From assembly GCA_949130495.1 (NCBI GenBank), contig OX422207.1, forward strand, positions 713,716,456-713,780,455: 64,000 nt of DNA, in the 5' to 3' direction. Below are positions 43,739 to 54,888 of the stretch, one piece after another. The stretch is from Sambucus nigra (lineage: Eukaryota > Streptophyta > Magnoliopsida > Dipsacales > Adoxaceae). Made by a program: the position numbers and the translations under genes. Below the pieces are notes generated by a model. That model ran no database searches. It had not been told where the DNA came from and saw nothing but the letters and a program-made list of their open reading frames with translations. How positions within the stretch are numbered: position 1 is the stretch's first letter; every line of letters starts with the position of its first letter.

Positions 43739-45299
43739 TGATCGAAGTGGAAACCGAGTGTCCGTATAAATAAGCTAATCATTGTTATCGGCTTCCAACC
43801 ATAATACAAAAACTTAAACTATAACAACACTCTTGTGGAGTATAGTGGCTAGTCTGGGTATCGAATCCTCAGGAAACTAGGACGAGTGAACGTGATGACA
43901 AAGGTAAGAGGGTTAGCCCTAACTTGACTTTAAAAAGAAACAAAAAGATTATTGAGATGAGAAATAACTAATTAACTAAACGCACACTAAATTAAACTAC
44001 TGCAATAACTATGGGAGCAAAATTAACTAAATAAGAATGAATGGAAAACAGGTTGGGAATACAATCTCCCAAACCTTAGTAAATTTATCGTATAGAATGC
44101 TCGAATTTTGAATTACAAATTTAATTGAATCCGGTCTTTAGTACTCCCAAGCATTACATATATAAGGTTCAAGCCCGCATCATACATAATCAAAGGATGA
44201 GTAAAGCAGTGTCGCAATAGCTACACGCCCATCACATCCTTAAACACCACGGTTACCTAGGGTCAACCGAGGTAAAAAGGTCTATGATGGTTGTGACAAC
44301 TACACAACACGATTCATTCAAATTTCAATTCATACCCTAGTTTCTACATTGTGAATTACATCGGGTTGGGTTCATGCAGACCAACCCTTAGAAATCTAGC
44401 CTAACATGGTGAAATTAATTAAAAACATGAATCCTACGTTGCATGTAATTGAATCAATAAGAAAACTATCTCTAAGAATGTATAAACGAATTAGAAACCC
44501 AGAAAATAAAGAAAGCCTGTAAATAAATTAACTACAAGATTAAGAAAGAAATGAACAAACTTTATTTAATGAAAACTTGTAATTCAAACAATAAAAGTAC
44601 CTACTTGATGGAGAATTATTTTCTATGGTTCTAAGCTACTCTCCTACCTTCCTCTCTATGAAAAACTATTCAGAACTCTATTTTCTAAGTTATTATAAAG
44701 ATACAAATACGTTTAGAAGAGTTTATAACATAATAGGAATTTTTGGACCAATCATCATTCAAGTGAAAATTTGCGCATCAGGTACCCTGAATCGATTCTG
44801 GATGTACCCTGAACTGGTTCCCCCCAAACCGATTCACCCTGTGGTTTGGGGGATCTTGCTGGTTTGGCCCTTCTTTCTTTACTTTCCAACACTTAAGAAA
44901 TTTTTTAAGCTTTCTTCTTTTCTTTCTAGGATTTTTCTTCAACTTCAAGGGATCATATTTCCTTAACCGTAGCTCGGATTTGGGTGCTATTTTTTCTAGT
45001 GTTGTCTTTGTTCTCAGGTTTTCTACTTTCCAGTTGGCTCCTCCTCCGGGATTGGGATGCAGAATTATGAAAATGCCCTTGAACTTACCTTCTTAAACTT
45101 TCTTTTATTGTTTCAATTTCTCTTTCGCACCGTTTGCATAATTTACTTGTAAAACACATAAGAGAAATCCAAAATCCAAAATACTTACCAACGAAGGTTA
45201 GTAGCATAATTACGAGTTAAACACATATCAATTGCACCGCTCGGGTTCACAAAGGTACCAAAATTAAGGGGATAAAGATACAATATTTATGCCCGGTCA
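43739..45299 (-). repeat. Athila-A 5' LTR (1561 bp)
   Basis: TG to CA ends (TGATCGAAGTGG to GCCCGGTCA in plus orientation), followed by TSD CCTTC. Clearly homologous to the Athila-B LTR at 58431-59920 but diverged. Confidence 0.93.
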
Positions 45300-45304
45300 C
45301 CTTC

Positions 45305-45713
45305 CTTTACTGATCGCAATACTTTGACTCGATCTGAGAGTCATCTACCAGCCGATGCGAGAGCGAGACCTCCACCGAATGATACATCATTTTCAGAGGA
45401 GCCATTTACTCCCGCTGAGCTTAGTTTTATACCTTATAGGTCTCGTCCTTCTAAATCTAGACGACCCACTATAGAGGAGTTCAATGCATTACAAGCATAT
45501 GTGGCGTCACGATCACAGATGTACGATGCTATGATGCCTCGTTTTGATGCATAGGATGAGGCTAGGGCTTAGAGTGACTCACAGATGACTCCCTTCTTTG
45601 ATGAGTTGAGATGGTAGAAGATGAGCGGAGGAGCAGGTTCATCGGGATTGGGCAAAATTGCTGCCACATATGCTGATTCTGATGCTGATGATGCTGATGA
45701 GGATACATGCTGA
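45305..45713 (+). pseudogene. Copia-N second ORF, 3' part
   Basis: It resumes the frame broken at 27432, and the protein text continues without loss if the Athila-A insert and one TSD copy are ignored. 45324-45554 is open (TRSESHLPADARARPPPNDT, then PYRSRPSKSRRPTIEEFNAL), followed by two or three stops and an acidic end (YADSDADDADEDTC) at 45713. The helical FNALQAYVASRSQMYDAMM segment fits the C-terminal part of the Transposase_32-type proteins. Confidence 0.5.
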
Positions 45714-46352
45714 TGTATTTTTTTTGGAAACATTGTATTTGAGTTTTTGACAGTTTATGTATTATACTATTTATCTGATATGATATACTCTTGGACTTTT
45801 GATGATACATTTTATGTATGTGATTGGATATATTTTGTAGTTCTGATATTACTTATTCTAATACTTACTTTCTGCTATTTATTCATAGTGACGATCATTG
45901 TTTATCCTGCTTATTATTGATATCCTTTTTTTACTTAATCATTTTATCTGTCCCGTGATTTGTCTATTCCATGCAAAAGGGGGGAAAGATATGTGATGTA
46001 GGGGTAGTTTGTGTTTATGCTGTTTAATTAAAAATTCAGTTTAATTAAAAATGGAATTTTAAGTGCAAATTGAGTTTATATTTTATTGATATATTATTCT
46101 GTTCCTCCATACTTCACTTGGGTACATTTTTTTATGTCTCATGTGTGTAGGTACTTGTTTCGAGATACAAATATTCATTGTTACATCAATTTCAGAGATT
46201 CATAGACAGTTTTAGACTTCTTAGACCCAGATGCTGCTTTATAATTTATTCATGTCCGGTATTTTCATATTTGGGTTTCTGGGATAGGACATTTGAGTAC
46301 AACTCACATTTATATTTTTAGTTTTGTTCCGGAATAGCCAAATGAGGAGATT
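45714..46352 (+). other. Copia-N 3' non-coding region and polypurine tract
   Basis: AT-rich, no gene. The last bases before the LTR, AATGAGGAGATT (46341-46352), serve as the probable polypurine tract. Confidence 0.6.
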
Positions 46353-47410
46353 TGTAAGCACAAATTTCTAATCTGTCAATTTATTTTTAATTGGCTTAAT
46401 TTTGGAAAAAATAAATTGAGTCGAGACTAGTAATTAATTCAATAATATTCAAAGTCTACAAAGATTCAAGATTGAAGGAGTTGCAATTTAAAGCCATGAG
46501 GAACAAATCAATTCAAGTTGCAATTTCACACTTTATTTGTTCTAAGATCACACAGGTATGAATAATGGATGAATTAAAAATTTAGAATTTTGTTTAAATA
46601 TTGGATGAATTAAATATTTTTTCTAATGGGAGTCACAATTAAAGTTTTGAAAAACACTTTTATTGGATCTGAGCAAAATTATTTTCAAAATATTCGAGGA
46701 TAAAGTTTAAATGGGACATTTGTTCACTATTGTTCCAATTACACTTAAAGTCGTTATAACGACAACGCTTGTCGTTTAAATGACAACGTTTGTCGCTGGA
46801 ACGAGAACCGCCTCAAATTGTGTGTTTCAGTTTTCTTGGACTCTGTTTTTCTCATTTATAAAAACAACTCTGCACCGATTTTTTTCACAGAGATGAACAA
46901 TTTTAAAAATTCTCATTCTGTTTAGTTTCATCCAAAGTTGATTCAAGATCCAATTTGCTTAATTCCAAAGGTTTGTGATCTTGAACACTTACACTTGAAG
47001 AAAATTGCTGACCGAGGTAATTGGGAGTGTTTAGTGTATTCCTTGGTGATGATTGGACTACGATCTTTGAGGCTCGCTCCGTGTAGATCTTTGCTTAAAA
47101 TAGAACTCTGTGTTCTTAAGGAGTAGATGTGGTTGTTCCTTTGCTGACGAAACCGACCGACACCTGCAGGTATTCGTGTGTAAAAAATCTATTTAATTGT
47201 AATCCGAAGTAAGTTGTGATTTACTAATTATAATGAAATAAAAGGTTTTTCCCTTCGGGAATTTTTTCTTGAAATTGTTTCTTTTACCTCATGCTTTAAT
47301 TGTTTGATGGATCAAATCATTTTGATGCATGTTTAGGGTTTAAGAATATAAAATTGGAAATAATTGATTAAGTCATTTTTCCCTAAAGCACTTGTTAAAG
47401 GGCCTCTTCA
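46353..47410 (+). repeat. Copia-N 3' LTR (1058 bp)
   Basis: The direct repeat of 13403-14463, with scattered point differences and small indels. The LTR motif cluster is at 46740-46806. Confidence 0.92.
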
Positions 47411-49406
47411 GTATATTCACTTATTTTTTCCCTTGCCTACTAAGACGAAAAACTAAAAGACTAATAGTGATATTTAGCAGCTTGAAAAATATATCACGAA
47501 CTTACATTTCAATTTTCAAACGGAATAACTGGCGATTTGTATGAAAATGGTATTGTTGAGAAATTTTTAGGTACAACAAGGCATAACTTTTTTTTTCTTT
47601 ATGGAGCACTTCAAAATTTTGAAATTGCAATACACGTGTAAATAATAAAGGTTTTGTTATGGTAACAGTTTATAACCGGTCATTTATTTTGAGTTGTCGT
47701 TTTTAAGTTACATGTAGCCCGTGTTTCAAGAGTATTTCAGTGAGGCTAACGTATAATATTTATTGAAAAGAGCTTAAACTAAACATGTTTTAAGACGAGA
47801 TTTTTACTTCTATTAATTGAAAGCACGAAACTTGCCCAGGAACATACAAAAGCGCATTGAAGGACTCAGTTTCACCATTACTACAAGGAATTATTTACCC
47901 AAATTTCCGGAACAGGAAACTCGGAAAATTGAAGGTTAAGGTGCGGGTTTTGTCACAAAAATGTTAATTGCAAAAATATATGCACTACTTACATATCTTT
48001 TATGACCTCTTATATTTCATGACAAACTTAAATTTCATATACACTTGACCATTATGAGTGAAAATATAACATTTGTATTTGAGTATATTTGTTTTAATGT
48101 GGTGCCCATAATATCTATTTGTATCTAATTTTAAGTGCTGGTTCTTACTTGAATAAAATGGATTTGAAACTATTCAAAAGTAATTTTAGGGATTGAGAGT
48201 TTATTAAGAGGTTTAGGGTTTGGTGATCATTCAAATGAATACCCCAGGCACTATACTTCACATAAATTTAAACTAAGTTCAAAATGGAAAAGGGTTCAAA
48301 TACTAATCAGCAAACAAGTCAGCTGGGATCGTGATTTTATCAGCAAACTCGCAACATGCAAAGTCAAAGCAACTAATAATTGGCGGCAGGGACACATTCA
48401 ACGGCAAAGCTACTCTCTCTCTCTCCCGTCTCAACACAGTTGGGCATAGGCATTTAAATGGGTCAACTGTCTAGGGTTCTTCAACCGGGTTTTCAAGCAC
48501 AGTTATAATAGTGCGAACAATCAAATGGAAAAGCTACCATTAGTAGCAATCAAGTTTCAACATCAGTAGTTGGACCATTCATAGACTACACATATATATA
48601 TACACCATACCTATTAAAGTCTTTACACATTGGGTCATCCATTTTGTTCAAATTCAAAAGCAACGTACTTCTCTCTCTCTCTCTAACCGAGGGATGCAAC
48701 TGGTGCTACTCAAAAAGACTTTAACATCGTCACCACCAATACAACCACTTACAATGCTTGTCTCAAATGGTCAAGTACAATCACTTGCATTTTAAAGGTC
48801 GCAATGAAATCATCGGGTTACCATAGGTTTCTTCGTAAAGACAAGCTTCAAAATGGGTGAAACGTTTTCTCTCTACACATTTACGGTTTTGGCCAAAAAA
48901 AAAAAAAATGAGCAATAACAAGTACGCTCTCTCCGCTACTTGATTTGGGGAAAATAAGAAGGAAAAAATTGTATAATTTTAGTTTGATTGAGGTAACTTT
49001 CAAACTAATTTTAGGTGGGATCCATATGACAAATGTGATGGGTCAAAGTACTTATGTGATCCTCATCGAGAGGAGTATAGCGTAGTATATTCAATTCTGT
49101 AAAACTATTAAGGGATGCAAGAAAATTTTGGTTTCAAAATAACCCAGTTGAACACAAGATAGTTGGTATAGTTAATGTAGAAGTTTGGTAAAAATGTGAG
49201 AAAGTGTTAAAGTTAATATACTCAAAAGTTAGGACTAGGTATTGGATGCTTTGGAGGTCTCCCAACTTTTTAAAGGGGAAATAACTTACACTATTTATGA
49301 TTTGATTTTGGGCCAAAATCCTACACATGCGTCGTCGTCGTCGTCCGGTTCTTACCCTGGTCATGGGTCTTTCTTGTTTTGGTTTTCCCAATCCGAATCA
49401 GTTTTG

Positions 49407-49590
49407 ATTAATTAATAAATTACGCTAATTAAAACATCAACATATTAATTATTTTAATTAATTAAGAACATAATTTAATCAGAACCATCCCAAACCTGAA
49501 CCAATATTAACTAATTAATAAATTGCGCTAATTAAAACGTCGTCCTTTTAATTATTTTAATTAATTACAAACGTGATATAATTAGAACCA
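49407..49590. repeat. Tandem duplication, period about 102 bp
   Basis: Two copies of a block from TAATTAATAAATTACGCTAA to ATAATTTAATCAGAACC, diverged by a few bases. AT-rich with TTAATTAA palindromes. Confidence 0.85.
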
Positions 49591-49662
49591 TTAGAGGGTA
49601 ATGATTGTTCGTGATTTAATCAACAACGTTGAACGGTTGTGACTGTTCTAAATAGTCACAAC

Positions 49663-49793
49663 TTTGAAATGAACGGACTGAAGTAATTCCTAACGATCTC
49701 TTAAATGAACGGACTTGAGGAATTTTTTCTTTAGGGACTCTTAATAACATGAATATCTGTCTAAAGTGATTTGAAATGAACGGACTGAAGTAA
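49663..49793. repeat. Three copies of an AAATGAACGGACT motif
   Basis: TTTGAAATGAACGGACTG occurs at 49663, a variant at about 49701, and TTTGAAATGAACGGACTG again at 49770, each followed by (A/T)GAGG or AAGTAA text. Confidence 0.7.
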
Positions 49794-50059
49794 ATAAGTC
49801 TCGGGCTTATGCCTATACAATCTCTGAAATTAAAAGAAATGAAATGAAACAGATTAGCAACCTAAGCTAGAATCAAATAGCTGAATCCGTTAAGAAACTG
49901 AAACTGCAAGTCTGATCCTCTGTCAGTCCTGTTGATATTGTTTAGGAAACGCTGAAAAATAATTTTTACAATTTGGGTTAGAGGCCTAATGTTGCAAGAA
50001 TTAACTATCAAAACTAATAGATAATAATACAGTTTATTCGCAATATATGCCACCTATGG

Positions 50060-50495
50060 GGGCTTATTTATTTCAGCCCAAGGGAGTAGTCGACCAGCAC
50101 AGCATGGACAGTGAACTGCCCGACCCGAATCAATTATTCATTAAGACTCGTGTATTTAACATGCACTTAAATGGACAAGGATATACTCAAATTAGTCACC
50201 AAAAATCTCAGATGAGATATTCAGGGACACTACGAATTATCCATTAGCTAATTGAGTTACTTGTACATCTCAATATCTTATTTTCTACATCTATTAATAG
50301 TAAATTTCGGCCCGGGGCAAAAGAATGTAAGATCGATCATTGAGAGATACTAATAAGAACATAGTAACCACTTCGTGGATGTAGATAAGTCGCCGAACCA
50401 TGTACATATGTTGTTGTATGTGTGATTAATTGCTTTCATTTCGATATTACTTTCTTGATAAATTATTGTGGTAATTCTTGCACTCACACCACCTA
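50060..50495 (+). repeat. Tat-type LTR remnant
   Basis: The sequence CGGCCCGGGGCAAAAGAATG, then GATGTAGATAAGTCGCCGAACC and ATGTACAT, followed by a T-rich tail and TCACACCACC, parallels the second half of the Tat-B LTR (CCCGGGCAAAAG, GTAGGCACATCTTTGCTGAACC, ACGTACATC, CACCACA). A GGGGGC tract precedes it at 50057. I see no partner or coding region, so it is a solo or decayed copy. Boundaries are approximate. Confidence 0.5.
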
Positions 50496-50804
50496 TCCAC
50501 TCTCACATGCAATAAGTATCTCACCCCTCATCTAAATGTAATATTATAAAAATTTTAAACCTATGCCCTAACATGATAACTGGTCTCTATGCTACCATAA
50601 AAATGTCAAGGGCAACTAACTATCACGTAATCGGGATGTAACTACCTATAGATGTATGATCACAGTTACAAAGACTAGCCCTACAATACTACCCCGATAG
50701 AAAATAATCACAGTACCAATGTATTTTACATAGAATTGGGTCCTTTAGCAATTGTATACTTCATTAGAAGACATTAGTTATCACGCAATGAACACACACA
50801 CACA

Positions 50805-50807
<3 letters not shown>

Positions 50808-50853
<46 letters not shown>
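50808..50853. repeat. (CA)n/(TA)n microsatellite
   Basis: CACACACACA then about 22 TA units. Confidence 0.95.
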
Positions 50854-50856
<3 letters not shown>

Positions 50857-51141
50857 GTATCTACCCTCCGTTTTAATCTCATGTTTCTATCAACAAGTCT
50901 AGAGTAATCCCTCACTTAACGAACTTAAACAAAATACACATAAGACCGAGTGATCACAAGGCAACACCGCCACCTACTTGTCCATACCCCGACAAAGTAG
51001 ATGGAATGGGTCATTCTACTTCTCTCATCATGAAGCGGTGACTATAGATACCACATTCTATGACCCCACCAAGTCCTTACTTAGGTCCCTAGAATCTCCC
51101 CTTTTACCATAAACCTAAGGTCATACTCCAAGTACCGATTT

Positions 51142-51546
51142 AGAGGCCATTAGGTGCTCTCGGGAACAGGGCCCATTTGATCATGGCTAACTTCATCGTC
51201 AGAGTGAAAGATAATGAAACTTTGAAGGTCTCTAAATCCTCTATCCAACGGTCTTCCCCATGCATGGATTGGCATAACGATTCGAACGAACGAAACATTT
51301 TACCATCGAAAACTAAGAGGCCACCGGGAACTCCCAGGTCCTGTTTGACTCCGATCAATTTCATTGTCAGAGCGAAATAATTAATTAATCTTCGAAGGGA
51401 ACTAAAAACCCTTTTCAACGATCTGCCCCGTGCATGAAACGACATAACCATTCAGACAAATGATTCGTTTTACCTTGAAAACTCATTCAGAGGCCACTGG
51501 GCGCTATCGAGCTCCATTTGACCAAAGTCAACTCTTTAGATCGTGC
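51142..51546. repeat. 174-bp tandem repeat, about 2.3 copies
   Basis: Units begin AGAGGCCA at 51142, 51316 and 51489. Each has GAGGCCAC.GGG, then a TCCATTTGAC-like phrase, TTCATCGTCAGAG(T/C)GAAA and TGCATG plus ACGA. The third copy is partial. Confidence 0.85.
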
Positions 51547-53744
51547 ATGATTTGGACTTACAAATTATATTTTATGACCATTTTTTTGGAAAATCTACAC
51601 AGGACTATGAATTGACAGGTCCATTTCCCAGCTTATCGGCAGTGCATCTAGGGTTACCTATCGACAGGCAGGGCAAGGACAATGATGATCGACAGTCCCT
51701 CAACCCTATATAAGGATAGAATGAGCTCACCTTCCAGGGCACCTTAGAAACATCAACTTCAAGCTACGTGGACTTTGATGTCTTTATAGGCTAAGTAGGC
51801 GTCTTGGGTTAAAACATGAGACTTGAGTCCTATCTTCCCTTTTATCTCCTTTTTTCTATTTTATCCCTATATTATTCATATATATCATAGTTTTGATTCA
51901 TACGTGCATTTTATCGAATATATATTATCATTTCATCATAACGATCAATGTCTCGATAAACGCACATATTATATTTTTAATTATTATTTATAGGAACATT
52001 CTTATGGATGACCTCAATCCGTTCTTTTCATGATGTGAATTAAGTGATTCTGATCTCCACTTATATATACACGCGCACACACTTCACGGATAAATTAAGG
52101 AAAATGGAAATATAAGCCCATAAGAGACCGAAAGGGTGGGATGGGTGCCTAACACCTTCCCATTCTATAACATAGCCCCCCGAACCTCTTATCTAATTGG
52201 TTTTGCAAGAATCATTTAGTCTTTGATGCCATTCTCTCAAGGAAAAAATATGTTCTTTTGCCTGTTATGTGCAAAATAGGCTGAAGACTCTATCTCTTTA
52301 CATCACCCCACATCTACGACAGTCAAAGCATCCCTAGAAAGCGCGCGAGACCTCGCTCTTTGTCTCTCCACCACACGCGCTAGCGTAAACCCCCAAGATG
52401 GAGAAGGAGAAAAGGAAAAACACAAAAGCTGAGGAGGGATGTCCGCATTGGAAACTTTGCTGGGGACTTACTTACTTAAGAGGGCTAGACTCTGTTTGCA
52501 CGGGTGTTATCATTTTCTGCTTGTGTGCACATGCACCTACCTGTATGTTCCCTTTTCTTCTCTATTACTTCTTGTATATATCTATCTCATGTTTATATCA
52601 TCTCTCACTCACTTTTAACTTCACACACTTGTAAATAATCTCCATGTACACCTCACACTACCTACACTTGTATATCGGTTAACTTATATCCACGTGTTGT
52701 ACACCCCACTTAGAATATCCATGCGTAGGTGTCACTAGAACACACCTCCACTTATCACACTTGTATGTATCCATGATCACTTATTCTTATCACACACCAC
52801 TTGTAGTTGATCCATTCTTAGATTAACCACCACACACTCATTTATAGATATTCACATATCACTTATCCTCACATATCCATTCTTAGTGTAATCTTCATTC
52901 TCTAAGATATATTTACTTTTCATGATACTTTTAAATTCTTCCTTATTAGTATAAGTGCTCATCATGCCAAATAAATTAATCACTCCATAATATACTAATG
53001 AAAAATCATGCATTTTGCACACTACATCACAGAGCATTGCTATATTAACCAAAAATTGTCCAGTACCCGGGGGGGACTTTGTGATGGGCACTGGTTTGGC
53101 AGGGCGCAGTTAGCCTAAGCAATATGAATCTCACCTTGTATTGGACTATTACCTTTAATGTATATTGAACGATTCCCCCCACATCGTATCGCTTGACCGA
53201 GCTCACGACGAGAGGTATATAGCAAGGAACTTGTTCACATACGTTGAGTATATCGAATTTGCTCTCACACATACTATCCCCACGATGTATATAGTGGGGC
53301 AATTCACGTACACTAAGGTATATCAAATGGCTTGTAAACATGTATTGACTTCCCTCAAAAGAAAGACGTATATCGTAGAAGTCATGCCAAGGGGGGAACC
53401 TTTTCACTAACCCAACAACTGCGTACCCTCATATAGGCATCAAATCTATGGCACTCATACTTAGTTTGTCGGTTATTATACAAAACTGTGCCAAAATGTC
53501 GGGTTGTCATGCTGCCCAAATTTTCGTGTGATTTCATCTTTTTTCAAAATGGAACCTTATCCATTAGCCTGGCGAGAAGTCAAACCGTGTTTTACATATT
53601 TTTTTAACTCAATTTTTCCCAGGCTCAGGTCCCGTCCAACATTTCTTTTGTATTTAGGTAAACCTAATACAAGTGAAAACATAAACATAATAATAATCAT
53701 GATGAGACTCTTCTCTCGCTTTTCTCTCATTCTTTACCGGAAGT

Positions 53745-53905
53745 GTACAAATATTTTTCCCTCCCTTTTATCAAAATACCAAAAACATTTTCCCTCATTC
53801 TTATCAAAATACCAAAAACATTGTCCCTCATTTTATAAAAAAAAAATCAAAAATATTTTTTTCCTCCCCTGTACAAAGGATGTCAAAAATATTTTCCCCC
53901 TTTTC
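53745..53905. repeat. Short tandem repeats, about 35-bp units
   Basis: Four to five diverged units of TTTTCCCTC plus TTATCAAAATACCAAAAACA lie just upstream of the Ogre-like gag. They stay open in the frame of the ORF at 53504-54196, so a chance or leader ORF results. Confidence 0.75.
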
Positions 53906-54085
53906 AATAAAAATAACTCTTCTTTTTCTATTTCAAAAATAAATTCGAATCATTTTACTTCTCAGGTCGATTACATACCCAACCTTTGGCCTTATTGTCT
54001 TCGATCTTCCATCCAACCGCCCCAAAGCTCTATCAGTAATCCCTTTACTTCCTCCGAGTTCAGAATCTACCTTCACCAAACCTCC

Positions 54086-54888
54086 ATGGAAAATGCAGAC
54101 CAAGTACCGAATGTGCATCCTGATTTGACGACGGTACTAGTACAACTTACCTCTAAGATTGACAACCTTCAAATTGAGGTTCATGAGATGAAGTGAAACT
54201 AGGTACCTATTCTCGAAGAGCCAGAGGTCCTCTTCCCCTGCTCTATGGGTCCACCCTCACCTTAGCCTATTTGGGTCCTGAAAGAATAATGTCCCACATG
54301 CGCCTCCTGCCAATGGTCCACCATTAATCTCAACTCCCTATGTTGAATCTTGCCCATCCAGAGGCTAACCTACCAGTACCCATTGATCCGAAGGAGGAAG
54401 AGTTAAACAAGGTCAAGGAGAAGTTTGACCAAGTCTGAATCTCTGAGAACTACATGGATTACACCCATATGTCTCCCTACCCAAAAGAAAAGTTGTCGAA
54501 AAGGTTCAAGATACCTAGCATTGAGAAGTTCTAAGGTAGAGGGCCCCTAATTGTTCATCTTCAAAGATACCACCGAGCAATGACCTCTGAGGAAATAATG
54601 GCTGAGATGTTCCCAAAGACTTTGAAGGACAACGCTCTTCATTGGTTTCTATCCCTTGAGGAATTCAAAATTTGTAGTTAGGAGGATCTTGCCCGTGAAT
54701 TCATGTCACAGTATAAATACCACGAGGAGTTGGAGGTTACACATCGTGATCTAGAAGTTCTCAAGAAGAACCCCGAATAAATTGTTAGTAATTTTATATC
54801 ATGGTGGAACGAGAAAGCTGTTACTTTGACCAACTGACTTTTCAAAGAGGATCAAGTTAGTATTGTAAAGAAAAACTTCTTACCCCAT
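54086..54888 (+). pseudogene. Ogre-like gag, 5' part
   Basis: Likely start ATG at 54086 (MENADQVPNVHPDLTTVLVQ), an Ogre/Tat-type gag N-terminus. After a stop (54194-54196) the reading continues with breaks. 54500-54888 gives KRFKIPSIEKF, LIVHLQRYHRAM, DNALHWFLSLEEF, EDLAREFMSQYKYHEELEVT and KAVTLTN, the capsid domain, with stops at several places. It would have coded for the capsid of an Ogre-like Ty3/gypsy element. It ends at the TSD CCCAT (54884-54888) where a chromovirus inserted; the frame resumes at 57830. Confidence 0.75.

Larger units (their letters stand above)
27433..45299 (-). mobile_element. Athila-A: gag-only Athila element, minus strand, with Tat-B nested in its 3' LTR
   Basis: Bounded by a perfect TSD CCTTC (27428-27432 and 45300-45304). 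On the minus strand: 5' LTR 45299-43739, primer site 43735-43718 (TGGCATCGTTGTCGGGGA, tRNA-Asp type), broken gag 43593-41691, a 3' non-coding region, polypurine tract 39722-39711, then the 3' LTR, split by Tat-B into 39710-38740 and 28008-27433. The internal region is only about 4.0 kb. Protease, RT, RNase H, integrase and the env-position ORF seen in Athila-B are gone. Its 3' region (39711-41345) is collinear with that of Athila-B (59921-61530). Confidence 0.9.
13403..47410 (+). mobile_element. Copia-N: pol-less copia-like LTR element, interrupted by three insertions
   Basis: Two direct LTRs (13403-14463 and 46353-47410, about 1.06 kb, TG to CA) bound the element. After the left LTR comes a primer site TGGTATCAGATC (initiator tRNA-Met type), then a broken gag-like ORF (14523-15534), non-coding DNA, and a second ORF (26635 to 45713 when inserts are ignored). 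Removing Tekay-D (15941-25062) and Athila-A with Tat-B (27433-45299) leaves about 4.9 kb of internal sequence. I see no protease, integrase, RT or RNase H in it, so it would depend on enzymes supplied by relatives. LTR copies differ noticeably, so it is the oldest layer of this stack. The TSD is not clear (GCGTA versus GTATA). Confidence 0.8.
47411..50059. other. Unassigned non-coding region
   Basis: No convincing gene on either strand. It contains short CT microsatellites (48415-48427, 48671-48684), a GTC/CGT trinucleotide run (49330-49346) and two local repeat sets at 49407-49793. It may be the flank into which Copia-N inserted. Confidence 0.6.
50496..53744 (+). other. Probable LTR and leader region of an Ogre-like element
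   Basis: Non-coding. 52130-52190 reads GGGTGGGATGGGTGCCTAAC then ACCTTCCCATTC and CCCCCCGAACC, a phrase I associate with Ogre-type elements upstream of gag. A TA tract (50808-50853) and 174-bp tandem repeats (51142-51546) lie to the left. I cannot place the LTR ends or a primer site. The ORFs at 52398, 53045 and 53165 have no family features. Confidence 0.4.

Noticed and set aside
52398..52634. 78-codon ORF with a hydrophobic segment
   Set aside because: It runs through low-complexity TATA- and CT-rich DNA and resembles no family I know.
53045..53407. 120-codon minus-strand ORF near 53.2 kb
   Set aside because: It overlaps a plus-strand ORF of similar quality, and neither shows domain features or conserved neighbours.
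53504..54085. ORF upstream of the Ogre-like gag start, 194 codons
   Set aside because: Mostly Phe/Ser/Lys-rich translation of short tandem repeats; gag similarity begins only at the ATG at 54086. It could be leader sequence.
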